DNA of 64,000 bases from UBA8199 sp964507045. GTDB taxonomy: Bacteria > Verrucomicrobiota > Verrucomicrobiia > Limisphaerales > UBA8199. Location of the stretch: assembly GCA_964507045.1 (NCBI GenBank), contig CAZDOO010000011.1, forward strand, positions 26,798-90,797, given 5' to 3'. The notes below the pieces were generated by a model. It searched no databases and had not been told where the DNA came from. It saw only the letters and a program-made list of their open reading frames with translations. Positions 24,172-30,960 of this stretch are shown here, piece by piece (the first letter of the stretch is position 1; every line of letters starts with the position of its first letter). Position numbers and translations under genes: made by a program.

Positions 24172-25032
24172 TCAGAGCTTGTCCAGGCCGGCGTTGGAGG
24201 AGAACTGCGTTTCTTCGCGCAGATGCGGTTTGAGCCGCCAGGTGCCGGGGATGAGATCGCAGGTGTGCCGGAACCAGAGCTTCTGCATCTGGCGTTTGGC
24301 CTTGAACACGATCCGCAGGCAGCCGCCCCGCCAGCCGCCGGGGTTGCCATACTCGCGCCGGATGATGACCGCCTCCTGGATCATGTTGCGGATGATGCGC
24401 AAGTCGGCCGACTGGCCCTGGGTATGGTAGCGATAATCCACCAGCAACGCCGGCACATGCCCCACCCGGCAGCCGGCATGGCCGAGACGGAGCTTATACT
24501 CGTAATCCGCTGAGTTCCGAAACTCCTTGTGCCGGTAGCCGCCGAGGCGCTCATAGACGGCCCGGCGCACAAAGAGAGTCTGGTGGCAGATGTAATCCAC
24601 CCCGTAGAGCAGGATGTTGAAGTCGTAAACCGCCTCTTCCCGCCGGTAAATCTCGCGGCCCTGCCCGTCCACGAATACCACATCTCCAAAGAGCGCGTCC
24701 CAACCCGGATTGGCCTGAAATGCCTCGGCCACTTGCCGCAACACCCCCGGGCGGAAGCAATCGTCCGCATTCAAGATCACCACCACGTCTCCTGTTGCCC
24801 GGGCAATGCCCTTGTTCATGGCGTCATAATGCCCCTCGTCCTTCTCCGACACCCAGGTCAGGCGGGGGTAGCGTTTAAGCACCGCCAGCGTGTCATCCTT
24901 CGATCCGCCGTCCATCACGATATGCTCCCAGTTCGCGTAATCCTGGTTGAGCACGCTCTCAATCGTCGCGGCGATCGTAGTGGCACTGTTCAAGCAAGGG
25001 GTAACGACCGAGATCTTCGGAGGTTCAGCCAT
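24172..25032 (-). CDS. Family 2 glycosyltransferase
   Basis: I start at the ATG at 25032 (MAEPPKISVVTPCLNSATTI), where the GT2 fold begins; the upstream open frame to 25149 has no homology-like sequence. The 286-residue protein has the nucleotide-binding beta strand ISVVTPCLN, HIVMDGGSKDDT (about 55), and the metal-binding ILNADDCF (about 105). FRNSADYEYKLRLG and LVDYRYHTQG belong to the acceptor half. It would add a sugar from a nucleotide sugar to a polysaccharide, lipid or surface glycan. It is divergent from the methyltransferase gene, 309 bp apart; no other glycan cluster genes lie beside it. Confidence 0.85.
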   Translation of the reverse strand: MAEPPKISVVTPCLNSATTIAATIESVLNQDYANWEHIVMDGGSKDDTLAVLKRYPRLTWVSEKDEGHYDAMNKGIARATGDVVVILNADDCFRPGVLRQVAEAFQANPGWDALFGDVVFVDGQGREIYRREEAVYDFNILLYGVDYICHQTLFVRRAVYERLGGYRHKEFRNSADYEYKLRLGHAGCRVGHVPALLVDYRYHTQGQSADLRIIRNMIQEAVIIRREYGNPGGWRGGCLRIVFKAKRQMQKLWFRHTCDLIPGTWRLKPHLREETQFSSNAGLDKL

Positions 25033-25341
25033 AAATGGAGCGTAACACGGCAATAGCGCTATTTCGACCGCCCGGTGGTTTAGACGAGACCCAGTCCCCG
25101 TCCGTTCCCGCCGGCTGGAGCATCGTATTAGGTCCGGCCACCAGCGCACAAGTTCAACCCCCGCGATAGTGGCCCGGCGCGTCTGGCCGGGGGGGCCGGC
25201 CGGGAGAAACTAGTTGCCCGCCGAAAAGCCGCCTTGTTAGGTTGGCTCGTGCAGGCGCCTGATAGGGACCGATCTCAGAACGGGGAAAGCCCCCGGGCTG
25301 GCGCGGCGTGCCCAGCGCGGGCGGTGACCTCTGGGCCAGCC
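25033..25341. other. Divergent intergenic region
   Basis: These 309 bp between two divergent starts must carry promoters for both genes. I see no clear -35/-10 pair, operator or repeat. The plus-strand open frame that runs through it reads as low-complexity and is ignored. Confidence 0.4.
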
Positions 25342-26157
25342 ATGCCGGATGCTGCTGCCGGGCTTAAAGACCAGGTCAGGGCCTTCTGGAACCGGGAGAG
25401 CTGCGACGCCGACCAGGCGCACGCCGAGAAGTTCAGCCGCGAATACTTCGAGCAGATCGAGCAGTGGCGCTACCGCGATCAGCCCTTCATTCATTCCTTT
25501 GCCCAGTTTTCCCGCTATCGCGGCCAACGGGTGCTGGAGGTGGGCTTTGGCGCGGGCACCGATTTCATCCAGTGGCTGCGAGCGGGGGCGCGCGTGTCCG
25601 GAATTGACCTGACCGAGGAAGCGCTGGCCAATGTCCGGCACCGCATCCAGGTTTACGGCCTGCCGCCGCCGGAGAGCCTGCAGGTTGCCGACGCCGAGAA
25701 CTTGCCCTTTCCGGCGAATACCTTTGACCTGGGCTACTCGTGGGGCGTGCTGCACCACACGCCGGATACAAGCAAGGCGCTGGCTGAACTGGTGCGCGTG
25801 GTGCGTCCGGGCGGGGAGATCAAGGTCATGCTTTATAACCGCCACGGCCTTTACGCGTGGAAGATGTGGGTGAAGCATGCGCTGCTCAAAGGCCGGCCCT
25901 GGAAAAGCCTGCGCTGGGTCCTGGCGAACCACGTCGAAAGCCCCGGCACCCAAGGCTTCACGGATCACGAGCTACAGCAAATGCTCGCGCCGCTGGGCCT
26001 GGCGGACATCCGCATGCAGCGTTTCATTACCAACAACGACCGGGTGGCGCGCCGGACCTTCCCCTACTGGCTCGGCGGCCTCGTGCTGGCGGCGGTAATC
26101 GCACTGACGGGAAAGCGCCTCGGTTGGTACCGCGGCATTTCAGCCCGGAAGCTTTGA
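25342..26157 (+). CDS. Class I SAM-dependent methyltransferase
   Basis: I start at the ATG at 25342 (MPDAAAGLKDQVRAFWNRES), a usual beginning for this type with the VRAFWN motif. The 271-residue protein has SAM motif I VLEVGFGAGTD (64-74), an acidic ribose-binding residue in VSGIDLTEE, the adenine-contact segment VADAENLPFPANTFDLGYSW, and motif III in RVVRPGGEIKVML. The C-terminus has a hydrophobic stretch (GGLVLAAVIALTGKRLGWY), possibly a membrane-contact helix. The substrate is unknown. Because it opposes a GT2 gene, a role in glycan or lipid modification is possible but only inferred. Confidence 0.85.
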   Translation: MPDAAAGLKDQVRAFWNRESCDADQAHAEKFSREYFEQIEQWRYRDQPFIHSFAQFSRYRGQRVLEVGFGAGTDFIQWLRAGARVSGIDLTEEALANVRHRIQVYGLPPPESLQVADAENLPFPANTFDLGYSWGVLHHTPDTSKALAELVRVVRPGGEIKVMLYNRHGLYAWKMWVKHALLKGRPWKSLRWVLANHVESPGTQGFTDHELQQMLAPLGLADIRMQRFITNNDRVARRTFPYWLGGLVLAAVIALTGKRLGWYRGISARKL

Positions 26158-26203
26158 GTTTGCCTTGCTGCCGGCAACTCCCGCACGGGGCAGGATTCCC
26201 CGG

Positions 26204-26788
26204 CTATTCCCGCGGCACCTTTCGGGAACCTTCGGCGGCTTTGTGCGCGTCGAGCTTCCCGGCGAGCACTTGCTCGATCACTTCTTCTTTCAACGCCATC
26301 GGATGGCCGATCCACGCGATCACGCCCCGGGTGTCCACCAGGAATGCGCCGGGAATGCCGGTCTTGCCCGCCGCATCCATCCAGTTTGCGGCCATCCAAC
26401 CTCTGCTCTTGCTGGTCTTGTCATCCAGGGCCACGCGGTAAGTCATCTTATCACCCATCTTCTTGACGAACGGCGCCACGAGTGCGTCGTCCCGTTCCCA
26501 GCAGTTCTGGCCAATGACGACCAACCCCTTGTCGCGGAACTTCTTGTGGAGCTCGTTGAGGTGCGGGATGGACGCGCGGCACGGGGGACACCACGTTGCC
26601 CAAAACTCAACCAGGTAAGCTTTGCCGGGCTGAAACTCCTTCACGGGTTCGCCCTGCACCCACTTGCCGGTCTGCAGCTTGGGCGCGGGATCACCCACCT
26701 TGAGCGTGGGCGCCGCAAGCGTGGAAAGTGTCATGCTTGCCATGACGGTGAGTAGCATCGCCGTTCGGATCAGTGCGCTGATTGTCAT
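26204..26788 (-). CDS. TlpA/ResA-like thioredoxin-fold protein, exported
   Basis: I start at the ATG at 26788 (MTISALIRTAMLLTVMASMT), which gives a signal peptide cleaved around TLAAP; the upstream extension to 26878 reads as random. The 194-residue mature fold has the family sequence VGDPAPKLQTGKW, then EFWATWCPPCRASIPHL with the redox pair Cys67/Cys70, and the cis-proline segment GIPGAFLVDTRG. It would act as a periplasmic thiol-disulfide reductant, for example in cytochrome c maturation. The DDALVAPFVKKMGDKMTYRV insertion is common in TlpA-like proteins. No Ccm or Dsb partners lie beside it. Confidence 0.88.
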   Translation of the reverse strand: MTISALIRTAMLLTVMASMTLSTLAAPTLKVGDPAPKLQTGKWVQGEPVKEFQPGKAYLVEFWATWCPPCRASIPHLNELHKKFRDKGLVVIGQNCWERDDALVAPFVKKMGDKMTYRVALDDKTSKSRGWMAANWMDAAGKTGIPGAFLVDTRGVIAWIGHPMALKEEVIEQVLAGKLDAHKAAEGSRKVPRE

Positions 26789-26887
26789 ATTGCCTGATCC
26801 TACACCATTAAGGGTCGGAAGTCGCGCTCTAATCATCGCGTTTGCCGGCGGGAGGCGCAAGGCAAATTCCTTCGGCACTGCTGAAAC

Positions 26888-27239
26888 GTGTCATTAACAC
26901 CCCGCTTCAGCGGGGTGTTGCGTGGCCCGGTGCGTCGGGAAAACCGTTTCAACGGTTTTCTCGGTTGCCGTGCGCCATAGAGCTCGGCATTCACTGCGCA
27001 TGTCGCTGCATTCCTACTCCCGCGTCTGGCGGCACCTGGTCTGGGCGACCTTGGAGCGTCGGCCCCTTCTCACCAAGGATGCCGCCATTAAGAACATCAC
27101 CGCCGGCGCAGCTTTTCTGAGGAACTCCAGCGGTTGGTGGAACGCTACGGCCTGGAGTGGCGCAAGGATGAAACCGTTGAAACGGTTTCATCGGTATCGG
27201 TGGTCCAGGCACCCCGCTAAAGCGGGGTGTTAATGAGAC
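26888..27239. mobile_element. Non-autonomous REP/RAYT-derived element
   Basis: Two inverted ends define about 352 bp. GTGTCATTAACACCCCGCT begins at 26888 and its near-complement ends at 27239. Each end holds two hairpins. Left: 26896-26919 (AACACCCCGCT stem) and 26940-26959 (AAAACCGTT stem). Right: 27167-27192 (GATGAAACCGTT stem) and 27210-27229 (CACCCCGCT stem). The inside holds fragments of a REP-associated tyrosine transposase (see next entry), so I read this as a RAYT gene with its REP hairpins, shortened by internal deletion. Confidence 0.75.
27000..27220 (+). pseudogene. Deleted REP-associated tyrosine transposase (IS200-like)
   Basis: The first fragment from the ATG at 27000 reads MSLHSYSRVWRHLVWATLER and RPLLTKDAA, the recognisable start of RAYT proteins. 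The second, in another frame (about 27110-27217), reads FSEELQRLVERYGLEWRKDE and TVETVSSV, which is the usual RAYT C-terminus, and ends at a TAA within the last hairpin. The middle, including the HUH zinc/DNA-nicking motif and the catalytic Tyr, is missing, and the two ends are out of frame. It is therefore inactive. Intact members are about 150-190 residues; only about 60 remain. Confidence 0.8.
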
Positions 27240-27365
27240 CTGGCTGGCGCAGTATATGGCGTCTCATATACTTCCAGGCCGAAAAGGCCAATGAACTGCA
27301 GGGACGGAAGAAATTGGTCCCGCGCCTGCCGGCGGGAGGGGATGCTGCGTTTGCGGAATTGCCGA

Positions 27366-29597
27366 CTAAGGCAAGATGAGCACGCGGTAGTAGCGTTGCG
27401 GGGCTGAGCCAATCGCGTCTATAATCCAGGCGGTGGCATCAGCAGCGGTGATGTCGGGTTGCAGGTCGGTCCACGCGGCCGCGGCGAGGCTGGGCTTGTA
27501 TTGGACGCGGTAGGTGCGGCCGGGCAGCGCCGTCCAGGTGAGCCGGGCGGCCCCGTTGGCGAACTGGACCGGCTGCAAGACCGGGTTGATCGGCGGCGTG
27601 ATGGAGAAATTGCCCGGCGACACGGCAAAGAAGATGTTGTCGTCGGCCTGGACTTTGATGCGCGCGGCTGAGGCGGTGACCGGGGGCAGCGCGACCGTGC
27701 TGGCGCCGGTGTTGGGCACGCTGCTGGCAAGCACGATCGGAAATGACAGGCCGCCGTTGGTTGAAAGCAAGATCGTGACCGTGGCCGTGTCCACGGGCGC
27801 ACTGGCGGTGCCGGCGACGTTCCAGGTGACGGTTCGCGCGCCGGACCACGTCACCGCCGCGGCGGGGGCGGTCACGGCAAACGGGCCGGCGCTGGTCGTC
27901 ACGGTCACCTGTGTATCGGCTGCGGCAATGGCGCCGCCATCCACCCGGTTATCGCGGGCGGTGACGCGGAAGTTCAGCACCCGGCTGGTGGCAGGCAGCA
28001 TTTCGCCGGCGCTGTTGGTGCCGCTTAAGACGTCCGACATCTGGGGAAAGGTGCGGGTGCAGTTGGTGGTGGGCTCGAACGAGCGGAACAGCGGGCTGCT
28101 GCCGTTGTCCGGAGTTTGCAACGTGATAGAGGGGCCGAGGTCGCGTTCCTCCCAGCAGAAGGTCAGCGGGTCATCGTCGGGATCGCTGCCCGTCGCGGTC
28201 AGGGTGAAGGGCGTGCCCATCGGTATCGTGTAGCCTGGGCCGGCATCCACCTGGGGGGCATTGTTGCCGGAGAGGCTGGCCGCGGCGGCGATGTTGCCCG
28301 AGCCGGCGCTGGTGTGGGCGGCGATCTGCTCCAGGCTGGCCGAATGGAAATGGGCGGAGCTGTGTCGCTGCAGGTTGTCGGCGCCGCAGATGCCCGCGTA
28401 GGACATGATCGTGGAGCCGCTGCCGGGCTCGTAGGCGGTGGCGGCATTGCGGCTGCCGTAGCCGCAAGCATTGGCGCTGCTGTTGAAGGTGTGCGTGGCG
28501 CCGAACTGGTGGCCGATCTCATGGGCCACGTAGTCAATGTAGAAAGCATCCCCTACCGGCGCCGCCGTGCCGGTCTCGCCAAACGCCTTCAGCCCGTCCA
28601 ACCCGACGACGCCCACGGCCGCCAGGCCTCCGCCGGCGGTGCTGAACACATGCCCGATATCGTAATTCGCGCTGCCGATCACCGCGTCCAGCGTCGCCTG
28701 GTTCTGGGTCAGCAGCGCGCTGGGGCTGCTGTTGCTGTAGGGCTGGCGGGCGGTGTTGGTGCAGATCAGTTGATCATTCTGGCCGACCAGCACCAGCCGA
28801 ATGCCCAGCTCGGTCTCATACACGCCGGTCACGCGATTGATGGCGGTGACAATGGCCGCCAAACCGGCGGAAACCGTCCCGCCGAAATACCGGGTGTACT
28901 CCGCGGTGGCGGCGCAGGCCAGGCGGTAGGTGCGGAGCGTGCCGCCGGGAACCACCAGGCTGGCGGTGGGCGCGGAGGCCACCGCTGCCGCCTGGCTGTC
29001 GGAGGCAAGGCATTCGAAATCCTCGCCCTTGGCGCTGCAATCGCGGCGGTAATAGGCCGCGTGCAGGTTGGTGTTGCCGCGAAGCTGCGGCTCGATATAA
29101 ACCGCCCCGCGCGGCGAGAGAATCTGCGCGTGAAAGCCGGCCGGTGTCAGATCGAAGCGGACCGTTGCGCTCGGATCGTCCAGGCCGCGCCCAAGGTAGG
29201 TCTTGATCTCCGGGAACCGGGCGGCGAGCTCGGGAGCCATCACCGGGGATTCCACAAAGCGGAATCGCGCCGCGCTTCCGTCGGGCATCGGCAACGCGAT
29301 GACCGCGTCCGAGGCGGCAGGAGATCGCGCGGCCTCCTTCGGCGCGCGGCCTAGCAGCGGGCGAAGCCGCGCGTGTTGGAGATTGACGGCGCGGAACGCC
29401 TTGGACCGGACCTGGATATCGGATTCGGCATGCGCCACTGCCGCTTGCCCGGCCTCCTGCCATAAATCAGTTTCCGGAACTGGCCGCGCGAACGCCGATC
29501 CGCCGGACACCAGCGCCCCTGCGACAAAGAGTAGAATGGGGAGGCTCGCGCTTCCGCGGCATTCGGCAGTTAAGATGTGGATAGCGTTCCTGTTCAA
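27366..29597 (-). CDS. Secreted zinc metallopeptidase (reprolysin-like, HExxHxxxxxH)
   Basis: The start is uncertain. The frame is open from 29861, but I favour the TTG at 29597, which begins LNRNAIHIL and places a signal peptide LPILLFVAGALVSGGSAFA near the N-terminus; no ATG gives this. The protein has a propeptide-like region, then a metzincin catalytic domain with HEIGHQFGATH (zinc ligands and Glu) and a downstream Met-turn candidate TIMSYAGIC. C-terminal beta domains follow (about 440-640), with an Ig/PKD-like DPDDDPLTFCWEE and a TYRVQYKPSL sequence that recurs in Verrucomicrobiota secreted proteins. It would digest extracellular protein. A reversed-frame long open frame on the plus strand is shadow. 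Confidence 0.8.
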   Translation of the reverse strand: MNRNAIHILTAECRGSASLPILLFVAGALVSGGSAFARPVPETDLWQEAGQAAVAHAESDIQVRSKAFRAVNLQHARLRPLLGRAPKEAARSPAASDAVIALPMPDGSAARFRFVESPVMAPELAARFPEIKTYLGRGLDDPSATVRFDLTPAGFHAQILSPRGAVYIEPQLRGNTNLHAAYYRRDCSAKGEDFECLASDSQAAAVASAPTASLVVPGGTLRTYRLACAATAEYTRYFGGTVSAGLAAIVTAINRVTGVYETELGIRLVLVGQNDQLICTNTARQPYSNSSPSALLTQNQATLDAVIGSANYDIGHVFSTAGGGLAAVGVVGLDGLKAFGETGTAAPVGDAFYIDYVAHEIGHQFGATHTFNSSANACGYGSRNAATAYEPGSGSTIMSYAGICGADNLQRHSSAHFHSASLEQIAAHTSAGSGNIAAAASLSGNNAPQVDAGPGYTIPMGTPFTLTATGSDPDDDPLTFCWEERDLGPSITLQTPDNGSSPLFRSFEPTTNCTRTFPQMSDVLSGTNSAGEMLPATSRVLNFRVTARDNRVDGGAIAAADTQVTVTTSAGPFAVTAPAAAVTWSGARTVTWNVAGTASAPVDTATVTILLSTNGGLSFPIVLASSVPNTGASTVALPPVTASAARIKVQADDNIFFAVSPGNFSITPPINPVLQPVQFANGAARLTWTALPGRTYRVQYKPSLAAAAWTDLQPDITAADATAWIIDAIGSAPQRYYRVLILP

Positions 29598-30347
29598 TCC
29601 GAGCGCGGCGCGGGCCGTCTCTGGACCAACAGGGCCGGCGCGCCATGGGCGGAGCGCGCCACCAAACCCAACAGAGCGACTAAGTTCTTCACCCTTCCAA
29701 TCTCCCAGCCGCGCCCCCGAACCGCAAAGTGAACGACTACGGACCATTTGCCCCGCAACCGCACGGAGCCCCCCCCGGGGCCGCCCCGGGGGCGGCACCA
29801 GCACGCCGGAGTCCTGGTTTCGCAAGACCCGCAGCAACCATTGACTGAGCCGGCACATCATTCAGTGAATTCCATTCTTCAAGAGCCTGCGTCTATAGCA
29901 GGAATCATCCTTTTCTCATTGCTGAGAGCCTGTAGGAGCAATGCCCGTTGGGGAGCGGACAAGCGCCGGCAGACGCTTATCTATTGCCTATCGGTTATAG
30001 GCTATCGGCGATTGGCTATAGGCATTTTGGCGGAATTGGAGTCCACAAGCATCCGCGCCAGCCCCACTTCCCAACGGCATTTTGGCTCACGCAGACGCTG
30101 CTTCCCTCGGCCCTTCTCGAAAATGAGAAACCGCCCCGCGGACTGCATCACCGTTTTCGGGAGCAATCTGCCCCAACTTCCGTCTAAGAAAACGAGCCGC
30201 CAGGTGTCATATGTGATAGACCAGATGTGTTCTTGCAGACAAAACGCCGGAGCGGTTGTATGAGCTGAGTTAAAGCGAGAGACTCCGTACTGCATGGCCC
30301 TGATGCCACCAGATCAAGCCAGTACCGAACCGCCCGGAGGGGAAACG
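29598..30347. other. Upstream region of the sigma/vWA cassette
   Basis: No gene is supported here. The part at about 29900-30290 is visibly less GC-rich than its neighbours. At about 29980-30035 a tract repeats CTATCGG and GGCTATAGG variants (TTATAGGCTATCGGCGATTG), which could fold weakly. If the metallopeptidase really starts at 29861 the stretch shrinks to about 490 bp. Confidence 0.4.
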
Positions 30348-30851
30348 ATGGTCGAGCTGTTCACGGCCCTCGAATCGCCGCTGCTGAGCTATGCGCTGCG
30401 CCTGGCGGGAGACGCCGCGGTGGCGGAAGACATCCTCCAGGAAGCTTTCATGCGATTGCAGGCACAGTTCAACGAGGTGCGCGAGCCGCGGCGCTGGCTC
30501 TACCGCTCCGTGCATAACCTGGCCCTGAACCATCGGCGGCAGGCCGGCAAACTCGTCCCGCTCCACCCCTCCGGCGACAATGGCGCCCCCGCGGCCAACG
30601 ACCCCGCCGATCCCCAGCCGCTGCCCGACGAGCAAATCGCCCGCTGGGAAGGCATCGGCCTCGTCCGCCTCAGCTTGGACACCCTTGATGACCGCAGCCG
30701 CGAGCTGGTCCGGCTCAAGTTCAACGATGACCTGTCCTACAAGGAAATCGCCGCCCGCACCGGCCTCACCATCAGCCACGTCGGCTATCTCCTCCACCAC
30801 GCCCTCAAGACCATCGCCGACGAACTGGCCCGAAACGGAGTAGTGCCATGA
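30348..30851 (+). CDS. ECF-type RNA polymerase sigma factor
   Basis: I start at the ATG at 30348, because GGAGGGG lies 6 bp upstream; an alternative ATG at 30294 has no ribosome binding site. The 167-residue protein has region 2 (LFTALESPLLSYALRLAGDA...AEDILQEAFMRLQ) with the -10 recognition helix, a linker rich in Pro, and region 4 (RSRELVRLKFNDDLSYKEIA then ARTGLTISHVGYLLHHAL) with its helix-turn-helix. It would direct RNA polymerase to the promoters of an envelope-stress-like regulon. A family A hairpin separates it from the anti-sigma/vWA gene that follows 109 bp later. Confidence 0.9.
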   Translation: MVELFTALESPLLSYALRLAGDAAVAEDILQEAFMRLQAQFNEVREPRRWLYRSVHNLALNHRRQAGKLVPLHPSGDNGAPAANDPADPQPLPDEQIARWEGIGLVRLSLDTLDDRSRELVRLKFNDDLSYKEIAARTGLTISHVGYLLHHALKTIADELARNGVVP

Positions 30852-30863
30852 GAAGCCAAACCT

Positions 30864-30943
30864 GGGAGGGCGAGCGTCCCCGCGAGCCCATGCTTATGAA
30901 AACGCCAGCGGGAATCAGGGCTCGCGGGGACGCTCGCCCTCCC
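30864..30943. repeat. Hairpin repeat, family A (perfect 26-bp stem)
   Basis: Left arm 30864-30889 begins GGGAGGGCGAGCGTCCCCGC; right arm 30918-30943 is its exact complement. The loop is 28 nt. It lies in the 109-bp space between the sigma factor stop and the anti-sigma/vWA start, so the two-gene transcript would carry a very stable hairpin. Confidence 0.95.
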
Positions 30944-30960
30944 GAGCCAAGCATATCCCA

